DNA from: Streptomyces sp. NBC_00353
Lineage (GTDB): Bacteria; Actinomycetota; Actinomycetes; Streptomycetales; Streptomycetaceae
Assembly (NCBI RefSeq): GCF_036108815.1
Contig: NZ_CP107985.1
Coordinates: forward strand, 992,001 to 1,056,000
Direction: 5' to 3'
DNA length: 64,000 bases
This document shows positions 53,445 to 61,069 of this stretch, piece by piece. Position numbers and translations under genes: made by a program. The notes under the pieces were generated by a model. The model had not been told where the DNA came from, made no database searches, and worked only from the letters and a program-made list of their open reading frames with translations. Position 1 is the stretch's first letter; each line of letters begins with the position of its first letter.

Positions 53445-53711
53445 TGATCACGATGTCCAGGTCTTCCATCCCGGCCCCCACCCCTTTGGACAGGAAAGTC
53501 AATGTTCGGCGGGACAACCTACCGATCACCAGGTTCGACGACATCGATCAGCCCTCATTGAGACCGGACACGTGCCGCCGTGCCTCCTCGACATTCACGA
53601 GCGGTTGACCACCAACTGCTTCCGCACCCCATCGGCAAACGCTGTTCCTGGCGAAATCGAAGCCACCTGGCTCCGCTCACTGGCAGTGACAGCTTTTGTC
53701 GATGAGTTCGG

Positions 53712-53851
53712 GGTTCTGGCACACATTCCGTGAGCGATCTCGAGTCCGGCTTCACCGAAGCCCGGTGACGTGTGGTCCGCGCAGGTCACGTGACTCGCGC
53801 CTCCTGCTGACGGCAGCTCTGAAGATCCTTCACGGAATGTGTGCCAGAGCC
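53712..53851. mobile_element. MITE-like 140-bp element with ISL3-type ends
   Basis: 22-bp terminal repeats at 53712-53733 (GGTTCTGGCACACATTCCGT, then GA) and 53830-53851 are inverted with one mismatch. Flanks GAGTTCGG (53704-53711) and GAGTTTGG (53852-53859) form a 7/8 match, like the 8-bp duplication of ISL3 elements. The interior encodes nothing. It abuts the full ISL3 element at 53859. Confidence 0.6.
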
Positions 53852-53858
53852 GAGTTTG
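53851..53858 (+). repeat. 8-bp target duplication, left copy
   Basis: CGAGTTTG here and at 56186-56193, directly flanking the ISL3 inverted repeats. Confidence 0.85.
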
Positions 53859-53979
53859 GGTTCTGGTCCAACTTCTGTGGTGTGCCTACTCCCTGTGACC
53901 GTTGATCTTGCTGATTCGTCCGGCGAGATCGTCTGGAAAGTGCCAGTGACGACCTCGTCCGGGCTGATGCTGCTGGACT

Positions 53980-55578
53980 GTGTGCGAGGTACTGCTCCGG
54001 CTGGAAGAGCTACTCTTCCTGGCGACTCCGGAGATCACGGTGGTGTCGGTGCAGGGCGACGGCGAGGTGATCCGAGTCGGTGTCAGATGTCGGACGACGC
54101 AGGCTCGTTGCCCAGGCTGCGGAAGCTGGTCAGGGCGAGTGCACGGCTCCTACCTGCGGTTTCCTGCTGACCTCCCCGTGACAGGGCGCCGGGTGATGCT
54201 GCAGCTTCGTGTCCGGCGCTTCACCTGCGTGGACGCTTCCTGCGAACGGCAGACATTTGTCGAACAGGTCGCGGGCCTCACCCGTCGGCACAGCCAACGA
54301 ACCGAACGCATGCGGTCGGTGCTGGCCGAGGTCGGCCTCGCTCTGGGCGGCCGCGCTGGCGCCCGTCTGGCCGACGTCTTCGGGGCAAAGGTCAGCCGGA
54401 ACACGGTCCTACGGCTGGTGGACGCTCTCCCAGAGCCGCAACCGCGGATCCCACGAGTGGTCGGCGTTGATGAGTACGCGATGCACAAAGGGCGTGTTTA
54501 CGGGACTGTGCTGGTCGACGTCGAGACCCGCAGGCCGGTAGACCTCCTACCGGATCGCGAGGCGGGCACCGTCGCGGCCTGGCTGGCCGAACGCCCGGGG
54601 ATCGAGGTCGTCTGCCGAGACCGCGCCCCGTTCTTCGCCGAAGGCGCCAGCATCGGAGCGCCCACTGCCGTCCAGGTCGCCGACCGATTCCACCTGTGGC
54701 GCAACCTCGGCGAAGCGGCCGAGCGGTGCGTATCCCTCCACCGCCCTTGCCTTCGCGCGACCACCGCCGAGCCGCCCTCAGAGGAGGCCCTGGCACCAGA
54801 ATCGGCCGACAGTGATTCGCCATGGCCCACCGGGCACCGGTTCGCCGACCGCACCCGCGCCAAGCACGCCACCGTCCATGCGCTGCTGGCCGCCGGCCAC
54901 AGCCGCCGCTCAATCCAGCGTCAGCTCGGCATGACCTATCGAACCGTCCAGCGGCTGGCAGACGCCGCGACCCCAGAAACCCTGTTCCAGGGGCAGTGGC
55001 AAAACCGAAGGACCAAGCTCGACGACTTCAGGCCTTACCTACACGAGCGATGGGCCGAGGGCTGCACGAACGCCTGGACCCTCTGGGAAGAGATCAAGAA
55101 ACACGGCTACACCGGCGGCTACGGAGCCGTCCGCGCCTACCTCCAGCCGTTTCGCACAACCCCAACCGGACCAGCAGCCCGGCCACCGTCCCCACGCACA
55201 GTCGCCAGCTGGATCCTCACTCACCCCGACACCCTGCCTGAGAGTGAGCGCCTGAAGCTGAAATCCGTCCTCGCCGGCTGCCCCGAACTGGATGCCCTCA
55301 CCGGACACGTCCGCGCGTTCGGCAAGATGCTCACCCAGCTCCAGGGCAACCAGCTCCCACAGTGGATCAAAGCGGTCCGCGCCGACGACCTCCCCAGCCT
55401 CCACGCCTTCGTCAACGGCCTCGAACGGGATCTCGCCGCCGTCACCGCCGGCCTGACACTGCCCTGGAGCTCCGGCGTCGTCGAAGGCCACGTCAACCGG
55501 ATCAAAATGATCAAGCGCCAGATGTATGGCCGGGCCGGCTTCGGTTTGTTGCGGAAGCGAGTCCTGCTGGCCTCCTGA
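53980..55578 (+). CDS. ISL3-family transposase
   Basis: A 532-residue protein starting at GTG 53980. The N-terminal zinc-finger-like region has CPGCGSWSGRVHGSYLRFPA and CVDASC. The DDE domain begins VVGVDEYAMHKGRVYGTVLV and includes VADRFHLWRNLGEAAERCVS. A helix-turn-helix insert (HSRRSIQRQLGMTYRTVQRL) follows, and the C-terminal catalytic part reads LPWSSGVVEGHVNRIKMIKR, QMYGRAGFGLLRKRVL. Length and motifs are normal for ISL3; the gene seems intact. Confidence 0.95.
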   Translation: MCEVLLRLEELLFLATPEITVVSVQGDGEVIRVGVRCRTTQARCPGCGSWSGRVHGSYLRFPADLPVTGRRVMLQLRVRRFTCVDASCERQTFVEQVAGLTRRHSQRTERMRSVLAEVGLALGGRAGARLADVFGAKVSRNTVLRLVDALPEPQPRIPRVVGVDEYAMHKGRVYGTVLVDVETRRPVDLLPDREAGTVAAWLAERPGIEVVCRDRAPFFAEGASIGAPTAVQVADRFHLWRNLGEAAERCVSLHRPCLRATTAEPPSEEALAPESADSDSPWPTGHRFADRTRAKHATVHALLAAGHSRRSIQRQLGMTYRTVQRLADAATPETLFQGQWQNRRTKLDDFRPYLHERWAEGCTNAWTLWEEIKKHGYTGGYGAVRAYLQPFRTTPTGPAARPPSPRTVASWILTHPDTLPESERLKLKSVLAGCPELDALTGHVRAFGKMLTQLQGNQLPQWIKAVRADDLPSLHAFVNGLERDLAAVTAGLTLPWSSGVVEGHVNRIKMIKRQMYGRAGFGLLRKRVLLAS

Positions 55579-55586
55579 CCGGCCCG

Positions 55587-56084
55587 TCACGAGCTCTGCC
55601 GGAGGCGCTCCGCAGCCTGAGCAGGGGTGTCGTAGTAGCCAGGCCGTGCCAGCAGGACCGAGCTAAAGCAGTAGCCCTGTTCTTCATCCGGCTCATCGTC
55701 AGCTGCGAACGGACGCCAGAAGCTCAGCAGCAAGTCCGGGGCGATGAATGAAGCATCATCGTCAGGATCTTCCTCGATCGAGGTGAACCCACCGACGCGC
55801 CGGACAACCTCGCGGGCCGGAAGCGCGAACACGTCCACACCCTGGAACAACACTCGGTCCGTCTGGGACGACGGCCTTCCCAGCTCGATGGCTTCAAGCA
55901 TGTCGCGCACGCAATGGATGCTGATCATCAGCCCGCTGGGACGGAACACGTGCTGCCCCGGCCGGTCAGACTCCGAGATCGCAGCGAGATCGCGGAGCGA
56001 GTCCAGCGCCGTGTTGGCCGCGTGGCGAGTCATACCGATCCGCAAGGGGCCAACGCCGGTCGGTGGAGTGAGGTCGAAGTCCAT
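55587..56084 (-). CDS. hypothetical passenger gene of the ISL3 element
   Basis: A 165-residue acidic soluble protein (MDFDLTPPTGVGPLRIGMTR, VFALPAREVVRRVGGFTSIE, RPFAADDEPDEEQGYCFSSV). It reads as two alpha/beta halves with DPDDDASFIAPDLLL between; no catalytic motif or known transposition, toxin or resistance signature. Its stop is 8 bases from the transposase stop on the opposite strand. It is enclosed by the element's inverted repeats and moves with it. Function unknown. Confidence 0.7.
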   Translation of the reverse strand: MDFDLTPPTGVGPLRIGMTRHAANTALDSLRDLAAISESDRPGQHVFRPSGLMISIHCVRDMLEAIELGRPSSQTDRVLFQGVDVFALPAREVVRRVGGFTSIEEDPDDDASFIAPDLLLSFWRPFAADDEPDEEQGYCFSSVLLARPGYYDTPAQAAERLRQSS

Positions 56085-56185
56085 GCGGGCATGATCCCAA
56101 ACAGGTCTGTCAACGAGTCACGAAGGGGCATCAGGCCCCAACCGGTTACAGAGCGTGAGCGCTCCACAGAAGTTGGACCAGAACC

Positions 56186-56193
56186 CGAGTTTG
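56186..56193 (+). repeat. 8-bp target duplication, right copy
   Basis: CGAGTTTG, identical to 53851-53858. Joining the two flanks restores GTGTGCCAGAGCCGAGTTTG followed by GGCAGCGGTT, which resembles one arm of the palindrome at 58493. Confidence 0.85.
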
Positions 56194-56315
56194 GGCAGCG
56201 GTTGGTCAGCACGTCGGACAGCGCCTGTGAAGGTGAGGGAATCGAACGAGGACGCCGACGCCTATGTCGTCACGGCTCGCTGAGGGCGCGGCCGACAGCC
56301 GGGCGGATGGCTGAG

Positions 56316-57359
56316 TCAAGCAGTCTGCTTCTGCGGGTTCAGGTCGAGTGCGATGTGCGGGGCGAGCGCGTGCAGGAAGTCCGGGGCGTCGAAGATCTCG
56401 CCGGCGGAGGCGACGCCGATGGTCTTGGCGCGGCCGGTCAGGACGCGCTCGAGGGCCTCGGTGACAAGGGGCGCGGTGACGGCGTAAATGTCCTGGCCGC
56501 TGGCCGTGGCCCGGCGTTCGGCTCCGCCCGAGCGCACGACGACGTCGACGAGGAAGGTCTGGTCCGAGCGCCCGCTCTCGTCGGCGGCGGTCGGGGCTGG
56601 TGCGTGGGGGACGGCGACGTCTCGAGCAGCCTCGGCGGTCATGTAGGTGGTCACGTCGGGGATGGACAGGTGCTGGGGGACAGTGACGACGTCCGCCATC
56701 GTGAACTCCCCGATCACCGGCCGGGGTCCCATCGGATCCGGGAAGCTCCACTCCAGGGTGGGCGCGTCGTCGGTGCGGTGCTCCCACTGTCCGCCGCTGT
56801 AGCGCAAGCGGTTGGCACCACGCCGCTCGCGGGAGACCGCGCCCGAGAGCCGAGTGCCGGCGGTGGGGTGCCAGCTGCTGAGCGCGTAGGCGATGTGTAC
56901 CTCGTCGGCTTCGGTCCAGTCGCCCATCGCCGCGGTGGCCAGCAGGTCGCCGAGACCGCCGAAGAAGGCCATAGCCGGGACGATCACCGCTCCCGCGTCC
57001 CGGGCCCGCTCGCGGTAGTGGGCGAAGGTGTCGAGGTTTGCCTCGAGCTCGGCGGCCACGTCCAGGTACGGGATCCCCGCGCGCAGCGCGGCCTCGATCA
57101 CAGGGCCGGCCGTCGAGGCGAAGGGGCCGGCGCAGTTGATGACCGCCGCCGTTCCCGCCAGGGCCCGGTCCAGCGAGGCCGGCTCCTCGACCGACGCCAC
57201 CCGGGCCTCCAGCCCGTGCTTGTCGGCCAGCTCCTCCAAAACCTGCGCGTTGCGCCCGGACGGCACCGGGACGAACCCACGCGCGACCAGCTCCGCCACC
57301 ACGAACCGCCCGGTGTGACCGTACGCGCCGAACACGGCCACCAGCTGACCTGACCCCAT
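56316..57359 (-). CDS. saccharopine-dehydrogenase-like oxidoreductase
   Basis: A 347-residue protein of the saccharopine dehydrogenase/trans-acting enoyl reductase superfamily. The N-terminus VAVFGAYGHTGRFVVAELVA is the Rossmann GxxGxxG motif; AVINCAGPFASTAGPVIEAA and GIPYLDVAAE follow. Members reduce or oxidise lysine-derived or lipid substrates; the substrate here is unknown. ATG 57359 is favoured because the 28 residues above it are not family-like. Divergent from the GlxA-type regulator. Confidence 0.85.
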   Translation of the reverse strand: MGSGQLVAVFGAYGHTGRFVVAELVARGFVPVPSGRNAQVLEELADKHGLEARVASVEEPASLDRALAGTAAVINCAGPFASTAGPVIEAALRAGIPYLDVAAELEANLDTFAHYRERARDAGAVIVPAMAFFGGLGDLLATAAMGDWTEADEVHIAYALSSWHPTAGTRLSGAVSRERRGANRLRYSGGQWEHRTDDAPTLEWSFPDPMGPRPVIGEFTMADVVTVPQHLSIPDVTTYMTAEAARDVAVPHAPAPTAADESGRSDQTFLVDVVVRSGGAERRATASGQDIYAVTAPLVTEALERVLTGRAKTIGVASAGEIFDAPDFLHALAPHIALDLNPQKQTA

Positions 57360-57487
57360 GAGACTGCTCCCGTGCACTCGAACGCCCGCTGCGATGTCGA
57401 TCCGCTGCGGCCTGACACCCACATCCTGTCCTCGCGGCAGCACCCCGCACGAGCGTCGGAAACGACATGCTACGTACAGTTTCGGAC

Positions 57488-58423
57488 ATGCCCACTGTCG
57501 CGCTGGCCGTCACCGACGGCATGCTCCACTACGAACTGTCCGTGGCCGTCGAGGTCTTCGGGGCCGACCTGACCCACATCGTGGACCCCTGGTACGACTT
57601 CTCCCTCTGCGGGAGCGGTCCGGTGCGCGTCGACCGCTTCCGCCTGGAACCCGACCACGGACTCGACCACCTCGCACACGCGGACACGGTGATCGTCCCC
57701 GGCTGGGCCGACACGGATCGCGAACCGCCCGCCGAGCTGGTCGGGGCGGTGCGCGCCGCTCACGCGGCCGGCGCCCGCGTGGCCTCACTGTGCACGGGCG
57801 CCTTCGTCCTGGGCGCGGCAGGACTGCTCGACGGCAGGCGCGCCACCACACACTGGGCCCACACGCGGGAACTGGCCCGGCGCCACCCAGCGGCCAGCGT
57901 CGATCCAAACGTCCTCTACGTCGATAACGGCGACGTCCTCACCTCCGCAGGCAAGGCCGCCGCCATGGACCTATGCCTGCACATGGTCCGCCTCGATCAC
58001 GGCTCGGCCATCGCCAACAAGATCGCCCGCCGTCTGGTCATCCCGCCACACCGCGACGGCGGCCAGGCCCAGTTCATCGCAACCCCCGTCCCCGCCCCGG
58101 GCAGCCACCCCCTGGACGAGCTCTTCCCCTGGGCGCTGGAGCGACTGGACCAACCGCTCACGGTAGAGGATCTGGCCCGCCAGGCCCGCATGAGCTCACG
58201 CCACCTCAGCCGCCACTTCAAACACCTCACCGGCACCACACCACTGCAGTGGCTCCACACCCAGCGCATCCGCCACGCCCAGGAACTGCTGGAAACCACC
58301 AACGCCACCGTGGACACCATCGCCGCGGCCACAGGCATGGGCACCGCCACCACCCTGCGTCGCCATTTCCACCGCACCGTCGGCGTCCCACCCGACACCT
58401 ACCGCCGCACCTTCCGCCCCTAA
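57488..58423 (+). CDS. GlxA-type AraC-family regulator
   Basis: A 311-residue regulator. Residues 1-170 form a DJ-1/PfpI-like domain (MPTVALAVTDGMLHYELSVA, VASLCTGAFVLGAAGLLDGR). The C-terminal 100 residues form two AraC helix-turn-helix units (LTVEDLARQARMSSRHLSRH, and IAAATGMGTATTLRRHFHRT). GlxA-type regulators often control an adjacent divergent gene, here the saccharopine-dehydrogenase-like gene. ATG 57488 is the family start; a second ATG at 57467 is possible. Confidence 0.9.
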   Translation: MPTVALAVTDGMLHYELSVAVEVFGADLTHIVDPWYDFSLCGSGPVRVDRFRLEPDHGLDHLAHADTVIVPGWADTDREPPAELVGAVRAAHAAGARVASLCTGAFVLGAAGLLDGRRATTHWAHTRELARRHPAASVDPNVLYVDNGDVLTSAGKAAAMDLCLHMVRLDHGSAIANKIARRLVIPPHRDGGQAQFIATPVPAPGSHPLDELFPWALERLDQPLTVEDLARQARMSSRHLSRHFKHLTGTTPLQWLHTQRIRHAQELLETTNATVDTIAAATGMGTATTLRRHFHRTVGVPPDTYRRTFRP

Positions 58424-58492
58424 GGAGTAGCCCCAAGGCCCCACCAGGCAATCGAACAACCCCACGGCACGGTGCTGTCCGACGTACTGAAC

Positions 58493-58558
58493 AACCGCTG
58501 CCCAAACTCGGTTCTGGCACACATTCCGGTGTGCCAGAACCGAGTTTGGGCAGCGGTT
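58493..58558. repeat. 66-nt perfect palindrome with ISL3-like ends
   Basis: A 30-bp arm (58493-58522, AACCGCTGCCCAAACTCGGT, then TCTGGCACAC) pairs perfectly with 58529-58558 around ATTCCG. The inner part GGTTCTGGCACACATTCC equals the tip of the MITE-like element at 53712, facing itself. It begins 70 bp past the GlxA-type stop, so it could also terminate transcription. Confidence 0.8.
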
Positions 58559-59438
58559 ACCGATGAATCGGCTCATGTTTGTTCATGGGAAAGGGCGACA
58601 CTGTGGGGAGCCAGCCCGTAGCCCAACGTGTTCACTCGCCATTCCACAAGTAAGATCCGGGCGCCCTTCCGGGGTTCCCTTAGGCAGGGGTAACCGCCAG
58701 GTCACATTAAGTGTTGACGTGGGATGTCCCCCATAAGAAGTGCCGATAGCGTCAGAAAAAAATATAGCCCCGCAAGTTGCGCCCTGCCGGGGCTTCTGAT
58801 TGGCCACCAAAGTCACCGACTCCGTCGTGAAGATCACCGGGAGCACCTGACAGTCTCGGACTTGCACCGCCGGCTGCACCGTCCATGACGCCCTGCTGCA
58901 CACCCGGGAAACCCGGTCCCCGGCCACCTCGTCGTTCTGACCCAGTACGACCCGCGCGGCCTGGTCAGCTTCCCCCTGTCCGGCATCTGGGACGCGAGCA
59001 GCGCACCGTCCCGCGCCCCGGCAGCCGTCGAGGGCGGCCAGTGTCCTTGCAGGTGGACCCCACCTACAACGGCGCCGCTGCGTCTGGCCAGGCGCAGGCC
59101 AGGTGGACGCGATTTCCCATGCCTGTCGCGCTCGATGTCGACGCTCAGAACAGACGATCACACATCGGTGAACGCGGAACTCCGCCCTCAGATACGGGGA
59201 CGCAAGCTAGCGGAGCTCAAGGCGACAGGCCTTATACATTCACAACAAAAATCCTGCTCCCAGAGGGATCGAATAACCGCCCGCGCCCGGGAATGCGGCG
59301 TGCTCAAACCTGCTCGCGGGCGCAGCGGAGGCATCGTGTGTCGCATGTCTCAGACAAAATATCCCCATTTCGGACACATGAGTTCAATACTTATCCGGGT
59401 ACGAGCAAATCGACGATGTCAGGGAGTCCTCACTCGTC
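58559..59438. other. 880-bp gap upstream of the polysaccharide synthase
   Basis: Frames are broken on both strands. A plus-strand segment (GHLVVLTQYDPRGLVSFPLS, near 58925) looks like a gene remnant. The region is AT-richer near 58700-58760 and holds the hairpin below. The 3' part should carry the synthase promoter. Confidence 0.35.
58766..58794. terminator. hairpin with A-rich upstream arm
   Basis: AGCCCCG (58766-58772) pairs with CGGGGCT (58788-58794), preceded by AAAAAAATAT and followed by TCTGATT. On the minus strand this gives a hairpin followed by a T-run, a good intrinsic terminator in that direction. Confidence 0.5.
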
Positions 59439-60863
59439 ATGCAGACCCTCATACACGCCTGGGACCAGATCTACTCGTCCTGGCGCCAATTGCACTGGTA
59501 CGGGGTGGCCGTCGGCTCTCTCCTCGGTATCAAGTTGCTCCTGTCCATCCGCCGACGCCGCAGCCCCGGGCTCACATTCAGGAAAACGAGCCATCGGCTC
59601 AACATTCACGGGGTCGTCACGGTGTACAACGAATCCCCCGCGATGCTGAGGCGCTGCCTGGAATCAATCCTCGCGCAGACCCTTCCGCCTCAGTCTTTGA
59701 CGGTCATCGACGACTGCTCCGCCGACCAGTCGGCCGCTGCCCTCATCGGGGAGATGCGCCCGCAGTTCGACCGGGCCGGAATCCGTCTCGACTTCATCCG
59801 GTTCCCCGACAACCGCGGCAAGCGCCACGGACTCGCCGCAGGCTTCCGGCAGGACCTGCTCGCGGACGCGTATCTGTGCATCGACTCCGACACGGTGCTC
59901 GACAAGCACGCCGTCGCCGAACTCGCCGAACCCTTCGGGGAGCGCCGCGTCCATTGCGTCACCGGGTTGGTCCTCGCCCACAACCGCGACACCAACCTCC
60001 TCACGCGCCTGATCGACATGCGGTACGTCAACGCCTTCCTCGGCGAACGGGTCGCCTACTCCCGTCTCGGTTCCGTCCTGTGCGCCTGTGGCTCCCTCGC
60101 GATGTACCGGGGATGGGTCATACGCAAGAATCTCGACGACTTCCTCGACCAGCGGTTCCTCGGTCGCCCCGCGACCTTCGGTGACGACCGGCGCCTCACG
60201 TACTACTGCCTCACCGAGGGCAAGTCCCTCATCCAGCCGTGCGCTGTCGGTTACACCGACGTCCCCGAACGACTCGGGCACTACATCCGCCAGCAGGTCC
60301 GCTGGGGCAAGTCCTTCATCCGCGAAGGGTTCCTGCTCTTCGCCAAGTTCCGGCTGAGCCGTATGTACTGGTGGCTCAATCTGATCGAGCTCGTCACCTG
60401 GGTCGCCTTCACCGCGGCCATGATCACCGCCCTCGTGGCCATCGCGCTGCACCCGACCGGTTGGGCCCTGCTCGCCAGCTACATCGGCTACATGTGTGTC
60501 ATGTCGTGGGTGCGCTCCATCCACTACCTGCGCGGCGCCGCCATGGTCGGGCTCGTCGACCGCGTGCTGACGTTCCTGGCCGCTCCGCTGTACGCGCTGC
60601 TCAACATCACGCTGCTGCTGCCGCTGCGCCTGTGGTCCCTGGCGACCCTGCGCCACACCAAATGGGGCACCCGCGCCAAGATCGAGGTCGGCGAGGACAT
60701 CGAAGCTCCCGAGGGCCGCGGCGGTGCTCCGGTCCCGTCCCTCGCAATCCCCCACCAGGCCGGCACCGCGAACTCACGGAGCGGACCCGCGTACAGCCCG
60801 GACGACGGAGTTGCACGGCCGGTCTTCGATTTCCCTGCCCCCCAGACGCAGGTCGTCCAGTAG
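59439..60863 (+). CDS. processive GT2 polysaccharide synthase (hyaluronan/chitin-synthase-like)
   Basis: A 474-residue membrane glycosyltransferase. One helix at about 20-38, then the GT-A domain: IHGVVTVYNESPAMLRRCLE, DDCSAD (91-96), the sugar-nucleotide DxD in CIDSDT (DSD 149-151), GDDRRLT (248-254, acceptor base) and QQVRWGKS (QxxRW, 285-289). Four to five C-terminal helices from about 310 form the export channel. This motif set is shared by hyaluronan, chitin and cellulose synthases and NodC. Which sugar it uses cannot be decided. The tail (from 430) is disordered. Confidence 0.9.
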   Translation: MQTLIHAWDQIYSSWRQLHWYGVAVGSLLGIKLLLSIRRRRSPGLTFRKTSHRLNIHGVVTVYNESPAMLRRCLESILAQTLPPQSLTVIDDCSADQSAAALIGEMRPQFDRAGIRLDFIRFPDNRGKRHGLAAGFRQDLLADAYLCIDSDTVLDKHAVAELAEPFGERRVHCVTGLVLAHNRDTNLLTRLIDMRYVNAFLGERVAYSRLGSVLCACGSLAMYRGWVIRKNLDDFLDQRFLGRPATFGDDRRLTYYCLTEGKSLIQPCAVGYTDVPERLGHYIRQQVRWGKSFIREGFLLFAKFRLSRMYWWLNLIELVTWVAFTAAMITALVAIALHPTGWALLASYIGYMCVMSWVRSIHYLRGAAMVGLVDRVLTFLAAPLYALLNITLLLPLRLWSLATLRHTKWGTRAKIEVGEDIEAPEGRGGAPVPSLAIPHQAGTANSRSGPAYSPDDGVARPVFDFPAPQTQVVQ

Positions 60864-61069
60864 GCGCCGCTCCGTTCGGCTTCGGGACCGTCCGAAGGCC
60901 GGCACATGCGGGTACCCGCGCAGCCGACGACCCGTTGCGGCGGTGCGACGGAGAGTGCCGCCGCTTTCCTTCCTGAGCGTTCAGTCCTGCGCGCTCACGG
61001 AGGACGGCGTCGGCCACCGTCACCCGCGCCGGTCCCGGTACCGCCCCTCCATCTGCACTGGGAGCCTTT

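Larger units (their letters stand above)
53859..56185 (+). mobile_element. ISL3-family element, 2327 bp, with passenger gene
   Basis: 22-bp perfect inverted repeats (GGTTCTGGTCCAACTTCTGT, then GG) lie at 53859-53880 and 56164-56185. Perfect 8-bp direct repeats CGAGTTTG lie outside. It contains the ISL3 transposase (53980-55578) and a convergent hypothetical gene (55587-56084), with 79 bp from that gene's start to the right repeat. All elements of a recent single insertion are present. A standard ISL3 element would end shortly after the transposase. Confidence 0.9.
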
